A stretch of 64,000 nucleotides of DNA from Acidobacteriota bacterium (GTDB lineage Bacteria; Acidobacteriota; Vicinamibacteria; Vicinamibacterales; JAFNAJ01), in assembly GCA_023384575.1 (NCBI GenBank), contig JAHDVP010000012.1:1-64000 (forward strand), in the 5' to 3' direction. Position 1 is the stretch's first letter. Each line of letters starts with the position of its first letter. The translations under genes were made by a program, and so were the position numbers. The notes beneath the pieces were generated by a model that was given only the letters and a program-made list of their open reading frames with translations, was not told the origin of the DNA and did not search any database. Shown here one piece after another: positions 24,478-32,862 of this stretch.

Positions 24478-25524
24478 TCAGGCGAAGTGAGCGTAGCCAC
24501 GCGGCCACGAGTCGTCGCCGCCCGACCGCCTCAGGACCAGCCCGGGCGACTTCACGAGCTCGCCGATGCGCGTCGCGGGAACGTCGGCGGCGGTGCGGAT
24601 GGCGGCGGCAAACGCCCGCTCGACACGGCGGGGCACGGCGAAGAGCAACTCGTACTCGTCGCCGCCCACGATCGCCCGCGTCAGGGGGTCGCCGTGACCG
24701 TCGAACGCCACGGCCGTCGACGGGTGGACCGGCACCAAGGCGGCGTCGACCCACGCACCCAGGCCGCTCCCCTCCGCGAGGCGGCGCACGCCGTCGGCCA
24801 GGCCGTCGCTCAGGTCGATGGCGGCCGAGGCCGCCCGGTTGCGCCCGACGAGTCGGCCTATCCGGACACGCGGCGCCGGACGTCGGTACGCCGCCACGGC
24901 CTCCGCCATGGCATCGGCGTCGCCTCGAGCCGGTCGGTCGACGGGCCCGGCCTCCCGGTCGGCGGGCGACTCGCGCTGCAGCCACGCCAGACCGGCGGCG
25001 GCCGCCCCGACGCGGCCGGTCACGTAGAGCGCGTCTCCCGCCCGGGCCGTGGTTCGTCGCAGGAGCTTTCGAGGGTGCACCGCGCCCACGAGCGTCACGT
25101 CGAGGACGATGGGCCCCGGCGACCGCGTGAGGTTGCCTCCGACGAGGGCGACGCCGTGGACAGACGCCAGGTCGACCAGGCCCCCGAGCATGGCGTCGAA
25201 CCAGTCGAGCGCCAGCGTCGACGGCAGGGCCAGCGACAGGAGGGCCACGCGCGGCGTGGCGCCCATCGCGGCGAGGTCGCTCAGGTTCACCGCGAGCGCC
25301 TTGTGGCCGACGTCGGTGGGCGACGAGAGTGCCCTCGTGAAGTGGACGTCCTCGACGAGCGCGTCGGTGGTGAGCACCTCGAGGCGGCGCGGCACCGGCT
25401 CGACGATGGCGGCGTCGTCACCGATGCCGAGCGTGACGAACGGCGGTGGCGCGGGGACACGCGCCGCGATCCGGGCGACGAGGGCGTGCTCGCCGAGGTC
25501 GGCGATGGTGGGGCAGTCGCTCAC
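24478..25524 (-). CDS. thiL: Thiamine-monophosphate kinase
   Basis: 348 residues, GTG start overlapping the rny stop (GTGA, 25521-25524). ThiL motifs are GIGDDAAI near the N-terminus, DALVEDVHF, KALAVNLSDLAAMGA, GGNLTRSPG, IDLSDGL and GGDEYELLF. It phosphorylates thiamine phosphate to thiamine diphosphate, the last step of vitamin B1 cofactor synthesis. An insertion around residues 195-215 (ADREAGPVDRPARGDADAMA) lengthens it slightly. No TPP riboswitch is seen upstream, as expected for an internal operon gene. Confidence 0.9.
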   Translation of the reverse strand: MSDCPTIADLGEHALVARIAARVPAPPPFVTLGIGDDAAIVEPVPRRLEVLTTDALVEDVHFTRALSSPTDVGHKALAVNLSDLAAMGATPRVALLSLALPSTLALDWFDAMLGGLVDLASVHGVALVGGNLTRSPGPIVLDVTLVGAVHPRKLLRRTTARAGDALYVTGRVGAAAAGLAWLQRESPADREAGPVDRPARGDADAMAEAVAAYRRPAPRVRIGRLVGRNRAASAAIDLSDGLADGVRRLAEGSGLGAWVDAALVPVHPSTAVAFDGHGDPLTRAIVGGDEYELLFAVPRRVERAFAAAIRTAADVPATRIGELVKSPGLVLRRSGGDDSWPRGYAHFA

Positions 25525-27098
25525 CTGGCGAACTCGACGGCGCGCGTCTCACGGATGACCGTGACCTTGATCTGCCCGGGGTACTCGAGCTCGCTCTCGA
25601 TGCGGCGTGCGATGTCCTTCGAGAGCCACACGGCTTCCTCATCGGTGATCCGCTCGCTCTCGACCATGATCCGGATCTCGCGGCCGGCCTGCAGCGCGAA
25701 GGCCTTCGAGACCCCCTTGAACGAGTCGGCGATGCCCTCGAGCTTCTCGAGGCGCTTGACGTACGACTCGAGGATGTCGCGCCTCGCGCCCGGACGGGCC
25801 GCCGAGATCGCGTCGGCGGCCTGCACCAGCATGGCCTCGAGCGACGGCCAGTCGATGTCCATGTGGTGCGCGGCCATGGCCATGACCACGGCCTCGTTCT
25901 CGCCGTGCTTGCGGAGGAAGTCGATGCCGAGCTCGAGGTGCGAGCCGCCGAGGTCGCGATCGATGGCCTTGCCGATGTCGTGGACGAACGCCGCGCGCGT
26001 CGTGACCATGGCGTCGAGACCGACCTCGCGCGCCATCATGCCGGCGAGAAACGCCACTTCCTTCGAGTGGTTGAGCACGTTCTGGCCGTAGCTCGTCCGG
26101 AACTTCAGCTTGCCCATCGTCCGCATGATGTCCGGGTGGAGGTCGAACAGCCCCAGCTCGAAGGCGGCGGCCTCGCCCTCCTTGAGCGTGGCCTCCTCCA
26201 TCTCGGCCTTCACCTTCTCGACCACTTCCTCGATGCGCGCCGGGTGGATACGGCCGTCGGCAATGAGCCGTTCGATGGCCTGTCGCGCGACCTCGCGCCG
26301 GTACGGATCGAAGCTCGAGAGGATGATCGCGCCGGGGGTGTCGTCGACGATCAGCTCGACGCCGGTCGCCAGCTCGAGCGCGCGGATGTTCCGCCCCTCG
26401 CGGCCGATGATGCGCCCCTTCATGTCGTCGCTCGGCAGGTCGACGACCGAGACCGTCGTCTCGATGGCGTGCTCGGCGGCGCTGCGCTGGATGGCCTCGG
26501 TGACGATCTGCCGCGCGCGGGCCGCCGCCTGCTCGCGGGCTTCGGCCTCGAGCCGCTTGACGAGGGTTGCGGCATCGCGCCGGGCGTCCGACTCGATCTG
26601 CCTGAGCAGCAGGTCGCGTGCTTCGTCGGCGGTGAGGCCGGCGACCCGCTGCAGTTCGCGCTGCTGATCGGCGACGAGGCGCTCGTAGCGGCCCGCCGCC
26701 TCGACGCTCGCCTGCTCGCGCGCGTCGATGTCGCGCTCGCGCCGGCGCAGGTCCTTCTCGAGCCGGTCGGTGGCCGCGAGCCGGTCGGCGAGGGCCTGGG
26801 CCTTCTCGGCGAGTCCCTGCTCGGCGTGCATGGCGGCCTGAACCCGATCGCGCGCCTGCCGTTCGGCGTCGACGATCATCTCGTGGGCCTTCTCCTTGGC
26901 CTCGAGCAGCGCTTCCTTCTTTCGGGCTTCGATGTCGCGCTCGGTCTCGCGGAGGAGGCGGCTCGCCTCCTGCTCGGCGCGTCCTACCGTCTCGGCGGCG
27001 ATTCGCTTCCGGTTGGCGAGCCAGTACGCGAAGACGGCACCGGCGGCGACGAGCGTGAAGACGACGTCGAGGAAATAGCGAAGGGGGAACTCGCCCAT
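25521..27098 (-). CDS. rny: Ribonuclease Y
   Basis: 525 residues from ATG 27098. An N-terminal membrane anchor (YFLDVVFTLVAAGAVFAYWL) is followed by a long charged coiled coil (about 30-200), a KH domain with GREGRNIRALELATG, and an HD domain with HSKEVAFLAG and the HDIGKAID metal site. RNase Y is the membrane-bound endonuclease that starts mRNA decay in many bacteria lacking RNase E. It is translationally coupled to thiL. The upstream 388-bp spacer carries a 6S RNA candidate. Confidence 0.92.
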   Translation of the reverse strand: MGEFPLRYFLDVVFTLVAAGAVFAYWLANRKRIAAETVGRAEQEASRLLRETERDIEARKKEALLEAKEKAHEMIVDAERQARDRVQAAMHAEQGLAEKAQALADRLAATDRLEKDLRRRERDIDAREQASVEAAGRYERLVADQQRELQRVAGLTADEARDLLLRQIESDARRDAATLVKRLEAEAREQAAARARQIVTEAIQRSAAEHAIETTVSVVDLPSDDMKGRIIGREGRNIRALELATGVELIVDDTPGAIILSSFDPYRREVARQAIERLIADGRIHPARIEEVVEKVKAEMEEATLKEGEAAAFELGLFDLHPDIMRTMGKLKFRTSYGQNVLNHSKEVAFLAGMMAREVGLDAMVTTRAAFVHDIGKAIDRDLGGSHLELGIDFLRKHGENEAVVMAMAAHHMDIDWPSLEAMLVQAADAISAARPGARRDILESYVKRLEKLEGIADSFKGVSKAFALQAGREIRIMVESERITDEEAVWLSKDIARRIESELEYPGQIKVTVIRETRAVEFAR

Positions 27099-27209
27099 GG
27101 CGTGTCGCGTCGAACGCCCTGGTCCAAGGCCGCCAGCGCCTGGCGTCGAAGGGCAGGGCAGGCCGGCCCGGCACAGCGAGGTCGGGCAGGAGTGATGTCT
27201 TCGAAGAAG

Positions 27210-27382
27210 TCCCCGCGTTGCCGTGTGGGGAGGTCGATGAACCTGCAGAGCAGGTGGAACCGCTCGAATCCGCGCTTCAGGCTTCCTCGCTCGGAGGTGT
27301 GCACACCACGCGGCATCGCGGTTCACTTGGGGTGAAACGTTGGCTCAAGCGAGCCTCCGCACCATCACGGGCAACGCAGGGA
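27210..27382 (-). ncRNA. ssrS: 6S RNA candidate
   Basis: About 173 nt downstream of zapA, the position of 6S RNA in many bacteria. The ends pair: GGCAACGCAGGG (27370-27381) and CCCCGCGTTGCC (27211-27222) give a closing stem of at least 12 bp with one G-U. Inside there is a small hairpin GGCUC-GCUU-GAGCC on the 5' side, a hairpin CCUGC-UCU-GCAGG on the 3' side of the central bubble, and a terminal arm GAACCGC/GCGGUUC capped by GGUGUGCACACC. This reproduces the 6S layout (closing stem, bubble, terminal stem) that mimics an open promoter for RNA polymerase. Confidence 0.75.
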
Positions 27383-27405
27383 ACCCGGAAACCGCTTACA
27401 GTCGC

Positions 27406-27434
27406 ATCTTAGACCCGAACCGCACGGCGCGCAA
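27406..27434 (-). promoter_or_regulatory. Promoter for the 6S RNA candidate
   Basis: TTGCGC (27429-27434), 17 nt, TAAGAT (27406-27411) on the minus strand. Initiation near 27400 gives a short 5' extension before the mature end. Confidence 0.5.
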
Positions 27435-27486
27435 GATCAACGCGCGAGGCCGGGCGGCCGACGCGGCCGCGGCGCGGTCGCCGCGA

Positions 27487-27804
27487 TCACGCGTCGTCGG
27501 CGGGCGAGAGGCGGCCAATCGCGCGGTCGACGATCGCCTCGAGGCGCTCGGCTCGCCGACGCCAGGCGACGTCGGCCGACTCGTCGCCCTCGCGGCAGCG
27601 AAAGACCTCGTCGGCGATGTTGAGCGCCGCCAGGACGGCGATCTTGACCTGGTCGCCCGAGCCGCTCTCGTCGGCCGCCGACTGCATCTTGCGGTCGACG
27701 TAGCCTGCGAGCGCCTGCACGTAGTCTGGCGCGAGGTCGCTGCGGATCGCGTACCGCAGGCCCTGGATCTCCACCGAGACCACGCGCCCGGTTTCATCGC
27801 TCAC
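27487..27804 (-). CDS. zapA: Cell division protein ZapA
   Basis: 105 residues from GTG 27804, which has a GGAGG 8 nt upstream; a further in-frame GTG at 27822 is possible. The sequence VSVEIQGLRYAIRSDLAPDY leads into the ZapA fold, followed by a helix (VDRKMQS) and the coiled-coil tail (LNIADEVFRCREGDES). ZapA bundles FtsZ filaments at midcell. The coiled-coil gene just upstream looks like its ZapB-type partner, and the 6S RNA candidate follows, as in the zapA-ssrS order known elsewhere. Confidence 0.82.
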   Translation of the reverse strand: MSDETGRVVSVEIQGLRYAIRSDLAPDYVQALAGYVDRKMQSAADESGSGDQVKIAVLAALNIADEVFRCREGDESADVAWRRRAERLEAIVDRAIGRLSPADDA

Positions 27805-27872
27805 GTGCGGGCCCTCCCCCACGAGCGGCGCCGCGGGGCTTCCCGGCAGGCCGGCGTCCTGGAAGGCATCGG

Positions 27873-28148
27873 TCAGGCGTCGACCGCCTCGAGCTGTTCG
27901 AGCATCTCGGCGACGCGCGCCCGCACCTCGGCCCGCTCCGCCCGCAGCGCCGCGACCTCACCACCCGCCTGTTCGGCTTCGGCCAGCCGGCCTGTGAGAC
28001 TCGACACCTCGTCGAGCAGGCGGGCGTTGTCCGACTTGAGTTCGGCCTGTTCCTGACGCAGGTGCTCGAGGACGGCCACGAGCTGCTTGATCTTGGCTTC
28101 GAGGCGTTCGATGGGTCCGAGGTCGAGCGCGGTGGGCGTCTTCATCAT
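27873..28148 (-). CDS. ZapB-like small coiled-coil protein
   Basis: 91 residues, almost entirely one coiled coil (LEAKIKQLVAVLEHLRQEQA, then ELKSDNARLLDEVSSLTGRL). Size, composition and the position directly before zapA match ZapB-type cell-division proteins, which bind FtsZ rings through ZapA. Two adjacent ATG codons (28148, 28145) could start it. It lies 21 bp after pheT. Identity is inferred from coiled coil plus context, because coiled coils give little family signal. Confidence 0.6.
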   Translation of the reverse strand: MMKTPTALDLGPIERLEAKIKQLVAVLEHLRQEQAELKSDNARLLDEVSSLTGRLAEAEQAGGEVAALRAERAEVRARVAEMLEQLEAVDA

Positions 28149-28169
28149 GAGGCTCTCTTCGCGTACCGC

Positions 28170-30254
28170 CTAGCGAAGGCGGGCGTCGTGCGCGCGCTGA
28201 AGCGCCGCGACGATCTCGTCGGTCGCCGACTGCACCTCGGCGTCGGTCAGGGTCCGGTCGGCGGCGCGGAACGTCAGGCGGAACGAGAGGCTGACCTGGC
28301 CGTCTGGCACGCCGCGCCCGCGATAGCGAGCGAACTCGCGCGCGTGTTCGAGTGTCGGCGGTGCCGCCTGCCGGATCGTGGCACGAAGCGCCTCGGCCGG
28401 CAAGCCTTCCGCCACCACGAGCGAGAGGTCGCGCACGACCGACGGGAAACGGGGCAACGGCCGCACGCGGACGTCCTCGCCGAAGGAGACGAGATCGGCC
28501 ACCGCGTCGAGGTCGAGTTCCGCCACGTACACCTCGTCGTGGGCGGGCAGGCCGCGGGCGGCGGCCGCGGCGGGCGCCAACTGGCCGAGACGGCCGAAGA
28601 CGATCTCACCGCCGTCACGGCCCGAGACGATCGCCGACGCGGCGCGGCCGTGGACGAGCCACGACACGACGGCCTCCTCGAAGCGCGCCGCAAGGCCGAG
28701 GCCGTCGCAGATCACCTCGACGGCTCCCTTCAGATCGAAGAAATCGACCGGGCGGCCGCTGCCGCTCCAGTGTTCGGCCGCGCCTGCACCCGTCCAGGCC
28801 AGTGCGATGCCGCGCGACTCGCCCCCATCACTCGCAAACCGGCTGCCGGTCTCGAAGAGGCGGACGTCGCGCTGCTCGCGCCGCCGGTTGTAGGCGACCG
28901 AGTCGACGAGCCCCGCGAGCAGCGACGGCCGCAGCACCGCGAACTTCTCGGAGAGCGGGTTGGCGATCGGCACGAGTGACGCGGCGTCGGCGACGTAGGG
29001 CAGGGCCGCATCGCGCTCGACGAAGGTGAACGTCATGGCCTCGTGGAAGCCGAGCGCCCGGGCCAGCCGCCGGGCCACGCCGTCGCGCGCGAGCCGGGCG
29101 TCGGGGGGGGCCGGTGCCGTGACGAGCGACGGAAACGTCGTCGGCAGACGGTCGTAGCCGTGGACGCGGGCGACCTCCTCGATGAGATCGATCTCACGGG
29201 CGACGTCGCCGCGCCACGAGGGCACCGTCACGTGCCACACCGACGCGTCGCCGGCGGCGGGCGACGACGAGAGGTCGAAGCCGAGGCCGCCGAGCACGCG
29301 CTCGATCTCTCCGGGGGCGATGGCCGCGCCGAGGACGGCCGCGACCCGCGACCCCCGCAGCGTCAGCGTCGTCCGGGCCCGGGGCGCCGGATGGGCATCG
29401 ATCCAGCCGGGCCGCACCGCGCCCGCGCCAATCTGCTCGATGAGCTCGCAACACCGCGCGAGCGCGCGCACCGGCGCGTCGGGATCGGCGCCGCGCTCGA
29501 AGCGGTACGACGCCTCGGTCGACAGGCCGAGGCGCTTGCCGGTACGCCGCACCGAGGTCGGCAGGAACCACGCGCTCTCGAGCACGATCGTGGTCGTCGC
29601 CAGCGACACCTCGGAATCGAGGCCGCCCATCACGCCCGCCACGGCCTGGGCGCGCCCGGCGTCGGCGATGACGAGCATCTCCGGCTCGAGCGTCCGCTCC
29701 TGCCCGTCGAGCGTCGTCACGCGCTCACCGGCCCGCGCCCGTCGCACGACGATGGCGGCGCCGCCGAGCCTCGCGTAGTCGAACGCGTGCGTCGGATGGC
29801 CCATCTCGAGCAGCACGTAGTTCGAGACGTCGACGATGTTGTTGATGGCGCGCACGCCGGCGGCCGCGAGACGCCGCTCGAGCCAGGCCGGCGACGGGCC
29901 GATCCGCACGTCGGCCATCGCTGCGGCGTACCGGCCGCACAACTCGGCCGCGTCGACGGTCACCGAGAGCGGCAGCGGTGTCGTCGGCTCGCCGCGCAGG
30001 GTCGGGGTCGGAAGCGTGAGCGGTCGATCGAACAGCGTCGCCGCCTCGCGGGCGATGCCCGCGACGCTCAGGCAGTCGGGCCGGTTGGCGGTGATCTCGA
30101 GGTCGACGACCGCGTCCTCGTCGGCCGACGCGGTGCCGCCGACGGGGTCGATGCTGGCGAGCTCGAAGCCCGCCATGTGCAGCCTCCAGCCGAGCTCCTC
30201 GATCGGCACGCCGGGGTCGACGAACTCACGCAGCCACGAGACCAGGATCTTCAC
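28170..30254 (-). CDS. pheT: Phenylalanyl-tRNA synthetase beta subunit, short form
   Basis: 694 residues from GTG 30254, overlapping pheS by 4 nt. It starts MKILVSWLREFVDPGVP and goes almost directly (after GGTASADEDA) to DLEITANRPDCLSVAGIARE. The EMAP-like tRNA-binding domain normally found at about residues 40-150 is therefore missing, while B3/B4 editing (GHPTHAFDYARL), B5, the core domain and the C-terminal anticodon-binding FDX-ACB domain (PRFPSVVRDLSLVV) are present. It forms the alpha2-beta2 enzyme with PheS. Confidence 0.92.
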   Translation of the reverse strand: MKILVSWLREFVDPGVPIEELGWRLHMAGFELASIDPVGGTASADEDAVVDLEITANRPDCLSVAGIAREAATLFDRPLTLPTPTLRGEPTTPLPLSVTVDAAELCGRYAAAMADVRIGPSPAWLERRLAAAGVRAINNIVDVSNYVLLEMGHPTHAFDYARLGGAAIVVRRARAGERVTTLDGQERTLEPEMLVIADAGRAQAVAGVMGGLDSEVSLATTTIVLESAWFLPTSVRRTGKRLGLSTEASYRFERGADPDAPVRALARCCELIEQIGAGAVRPGWIDAHPAPRARTTLTLRGSRVAAVLGAAIAPGEIERVLGGLGFDLSSSPAAGDASVWHVTVPSWRGDVAREIDLIEEVARVHGYDRLPTTFPSLVTAPAPPDARLARDGVARRLARALGFHEAMTFTFVERDAALPYVADAASLVPIANPLSEKFAVLRPSLLAGLVDSVAYNRRREQRDVRLFETGSRFASDGGESRGIALAWTGAGAAEHWSGSGRPVDFFDLKGAVEVICDGLGLAARFEEAVVSWLVHGRAASAIVSGRDGGEIVFGRLGQLAPAAAAARGLPAHDEVYVAELDLDAVADLVSFGEDVRVRPLPRFPSVVRDLSLVVAEGLPAEALRATIRQAAPPTLEHAREFARYRGRGVPDGQVSLSFRLTFRAADRTLTDAEVQSATDEIVAALQRAHDARLR

Positions 30255-31324
30255 GAGGGAAACTGCTCCAGGAACCGCAAGTCGTTCTCGTAGAACTGCC
30301 GGATGTCCTCGACGCCGTGGCCGAGCAGCGCCAGCCGCTCGATGCCGATGCCGAACGCGAAGCCCGTGAACCGCTCGCTGTCGTAGCCCACCGCCTCGAA
30401 GACGGCCGGGTGGACCATGCCGCAGCCGAGCACCTCGATCCACCCCGTGCGCTTGCACATCCCGCACCCCGCGCCGCGGCACGCCTGGCACTCGGCGAAG
30501 ACGTCGGCCGACGGCTCGGTATACGGGAAGAAGCTCGGGCGGAACGCCACGCGCACGTCGCTCGCGAACAGTTCACGCAGGAACGCGGTGATCGTGCCCT
30601 TGAGATCGCCCATGGTGACGGCTTCACCGACGACCAGGCCTTCGACCTGCGTGAACATCGGCGTGTGCGTCACGTCGGGATTGTCGCGCCGGTAGACCCG
30701 CCCCGGGCAGATGATGCGCACGGGCGGCGGGTGCGCGGCCATGTAGTGAATCTGCATGGCCGAGGTGTGCGTGCGGAGCAGCGTGGCGGCGCTCGTCGCG
30801 CCGGGGGTCGCGCCGGCGCCCCAGAGACGCCGCTCGAGCGGCGCCGCGAGGTAGAGCGTGTCCTGCATGTCGCGCGCGGGGTGCTCCGGCGGCATGTTGA
30901 GGGCTTCGAAGTTGTGCCAGTCGTCCTCGGTCTCGGGACCGTCGAGGATGTCGTAGCCCTGGCGCGCGAAGATGGCCTCGATGCGCTCCCGCATCACCGT
31001 GAGCGGATGACGGCGCCCCGGCGTGTGGCGGCGGCCGGCGAGGCTGATGTCGACGGCGTCGGCGGGCCTCGCGGTCGCCAGCAGCGCCTCACGCCGCGCC
31101 GTGAGCTCGCCCTCGACATAGGTCTTGAGCGAGTTGGCGAGCCGGCCGAGCTCGCGCCGCTCGTCCGGCGACGCGCCCGCGATCTGCTGGAAGACCGCGG
31201 TGACGGCGCCGTGCTTGCGCCCGAGGTAGCGGTCGCGAATCGCCTGGAGGTCGCGCTCGGTGGCGGCCGCGGCGAGATCGCGCTCGGCCTCGGCGCGCAG
31301 GCGGGAGATGGTGGAGTCAATCAT
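30251..31324 (-). CDS. pheS: Phenylalanyl-tRNA synthetase alpha subunit
   Basis: 357 residues. An N-terminal coiled coil binds tRNA (about 1-90). The class II catalytic core carries motif 1 (GPETEDDWHNFEALNMP), motif 2 (CPGRVYRRDNPDVTHTPMF) and motif 3 (GFAFGIGIERLALL). A cysteine cluster CQACRGAGCGMC (two CxxC pairs) may bind zinc, as in some PheS proteins. It activates Phe and charges tRNA-Phe. It is coupled to pheT by a GTGA overlap, and rplT lies 73 bp upstream on the same strand. Confidence 0.95.
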   Translation of the reverse strand: MIDSTISRLRAEAERDLAAAATERDLQAIRDRYLGRKHGAVTAVFQQIAGASPDERRELGRLANSLKTYVEGELTARREALLATARPADAVDISLAGRRHTPGRRHPLTVMRERIEAIFARQGYDILDGPETEDDWHNFEALNMPPEHPARDMQDTLYLAAPLERRLWGAGATPGATSAATLLRTHTSAMQIHYMAAHPPPVRIICPGRVYRRDNPDVTHTPMFTQVEGLVVGEAVTMGDLKGTITAFLRELFASDVRVAFRPSFFPYTEPSADVFAECQACRGAGCGMCKRTGWIEVLGCGMVHPAVFEAVGYDSERFTGFAFGIGIERLALLGHGVEDIRQFYENDLRFLEQFPS

Positions 31325-31397
31325 CGGGCCGGACCCAGGAACGGGCGCGCGCCTGGCCGCCTGGCCGGGCGCGCGTCGTGACGCAGTGGCTGGGCCG

Positions 31398-31766
31398 TCA
31401 GGCGGCCGGGGCCGGATCGGCGGTCTTGACGCGGGCCACGAGGCCGGCGAACGCCTCGGGCTGGGTGGCCGCCATGTCGGCGAGCATCTTCCGATCGATG
31501 GTCATGCCCGCGGTCTTCAGCCCGTGCATGAACTGGCCGTACGTGAGACCGTGCTCGCGCGCGGCCGCGTTGATCCGCTGGATCCACAACTGCCGGAAAT
31601 CGCGCTTCTTGCGCTTTCGGCCGACGTAGGCGAAGGAGAGCGCCCGATCGACGGCTTCCTTCGCCGCACGATAGAGCTTGCTCTTGGTCTGGTAGTACCC
31701 TTTGGCGCGCTCGAGCAGCTTCTTCCGCTTCGCTCGACGCACGGTGCCGCGCTTGACTCTCGGCAT
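31398..31766 (-). CDS. rplT: 50S ribosomal protein L20
   Basis: 122 residues beginning [19 protein letters not shown], with the L20 helix ([20 protein letters not shown]) and the globular C-terminus ([20 protein letters not shown]). An assembly-initiating 23S rRNA-binding protein that also represses its own operon in E. coli. It is downstream of infC-rpmI. The rpmI-rplT spacer (249 bp) is unusually long for this operon and contains a repeat tract. Confidence 0.97.
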   Translation of the reverse strand: MPRVKRGTVRRAKRKKLLERAKGYYQTKSKLYRAAKEAVDRALSFAYVGRKRKKRDFRQLWIQRINAAAREHGLTYGQFMHGLKTAGMTIDRKMLADMAATQPEAFAGLVARVKTADPAPAA

Positions 31767-31950
31767 GACGACGACTCCTCGGGGCGCGTGGCGGCCCGTT
31801 CGGTGGGGGAGCGTCCGGCGGTGGGCCGGCTCGCGCTCTCAGCGCTCCCGACGATTGACGATCGGCCCTCGCGTGGTGCGCAGTCGATCCACGCTTCGGA
31901 CACCGGACGGCCACGACGGCCGACGGGCGAGGGCGTCCCCTGAGAGAGGG

Positions 31951-32010
31951 ACAAGCTGCAGGCTGCAGGCTACAGGCCAATCACTGCCAATAACCAACAA
32001 CCAACGACCA
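31951..32010. repeat. CTGCAGGCTGCAGGCTACAGGC tract plus CCAACAACCAACGACCAACG tract
   Basis: Non-coding repeat inside the rpmI-rplT spacer, made of GCTGCAG units followed by ACCAACNA units. The first part resembles the intergenic repeats at 4081, 8336 and 47470. The rest of the spacer (31767-31950) holds no readable gene. Confidence 0.5.
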
Positions 32011-32015
32011 ACGAC

Positions 32016-32213
32016 TTACTTGTACGGCAACATCCGCTCGAGCGTGGCCTGATCGTGTTCCGAGACGAGCGTCGTGCCGCGCAGGGCGCGCTTCCGCTTG
32101 GTCGATTTGCTGGTCAGGATATGGCGCTTGAACGCGCTGCTGCGCTTGAACTTCCCGCTCGCCGTGGCCTTGAACCGCTTGGCGGCGCCGCGGTGGGTCT
32201 TCAATTTCGGCAT
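32016..32213 (-). CDS. rpmI: 50S ribosomal protein L35
   Basis: 65-residue very basic protein, [20 protein letters not shown] at the N-terminus and [20 protein letters not shown] at the end, the standard L35 pattern. It lies 13 bp after infC in the conserved infC-rpmI-rplT order. Confidence 0.96.
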   Translation of the reverse strand: MPKLKTHRGAAKRFKATASGKFKRSSAFKRHILTSKSTKRKRALRGTTLVSEHDQATLERMLPYK

Positions 32214-32226
32214 GGTCGTCTCTCCG

Positions 32227-32832
32227 TCAGGATGCTGGCTGGTCGCTCGTTTCCGGCTGCGCGCGCTCGGCGCGCTCCACCTTCTTCGAGCCGGGCCGTT
32301 GCGCCAGGATCGTGCTCATCTGGTTGCCTTCGAGCCGTGGCATGGTCTCGGCGATGGCGATCTCGGCGATCTCCGTGACCAGCCGCTCGAGGATGCGCCG
32401 GCCGATCTCGGGGTGCGCGATCTCGCGGCCCCGGAAGAACACCGTCGCCTTCACCTTGTCGCCGTCACCCAGGAAGCGCTCGATGTTGCGCTTCTTGAAC
32501 TGGTAGTCGTGTTCGTCGACCTTCGGCCGGAACTTGACTTCCTTGACCTCGATCTGCTTCTGGTGCTTCTTGGCCTGCCGGGCGCGCTTCTGCTCCAGGT
32601 ACTGGAAGCGCCCGTAGTCCATGATGCGGCAGACCGGCGGCACGGCCGTGGCCGAGACCTCGACGAGGTCGAGCCCTTTCTGCCGGGCAATCGCCAGCGC
32701 CTGTGCCGGCGCCATGATGCCCAGCTGCTCGCCCGTGTCGTCGATGACGCGGATCTCGCGGACGCGGATACGTTCGTTCACGCGGGCGCGGTCGTCCCGG
32801 CGCATGCCGCGCGGTCCTCGATCGAAAGCGAT
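32227..32832 (-). CDS. infC: Translation initiation factor IF-3 with ATC start codon
   Basis: 201 residues when started at ATC 32832, which follows GGGGGAGG with 5-nt spacing. The first ATG (32805) has only a weak SD. The frame from the ATC reads [20 protein letters not shown], then [19 protein letters not shown] (IF3-N). The linker is basic, and the C-terminal domain includes [19 protein letters not shown]-3 dissociates ribosomal subunits and checks initiator tRNA and start codon. infC genes with AUU/AUC/AUA starts are autoregulated because IF-3 itself rejects such codons. It is downstream of thrS by 30 bp. Confidence 0.93.
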   Translation of the reverse strand: MAFDRGPRGMRRDDRARVNERIRVREIRVIDDTGEQLGIMAPAQALAIARQKGLDLVEVSATAVPPVCRIMDYGRFQYLEQKRARQAKKHQKQIEVKEVKFRPKVDEHDYQFKKRNIERFLGDGDKVKATVFFRGREIAHPEIGRRILERLVTEIAEIAIAETMPRLEGNQMSTILAQRPGSKKVERAERAQPETSDQPAS

Positions 32833-32862
32833 GGCTACCTCCCCCGGTCCCGGCTGAAAGCG

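Noticed and set aside
25505-25600. TPP riboswitch for thiL.
   Set aside because: thiL starts inside the rny stop codon, leaving no leader, and no THI-box sequence was seen.
32776-32805. ATG 32805 as infC start.
   Set aside because: The SD is weak and distant, while a strong SD with ideal spacing serves the ATC nine codons upstream, a start type known for infC.
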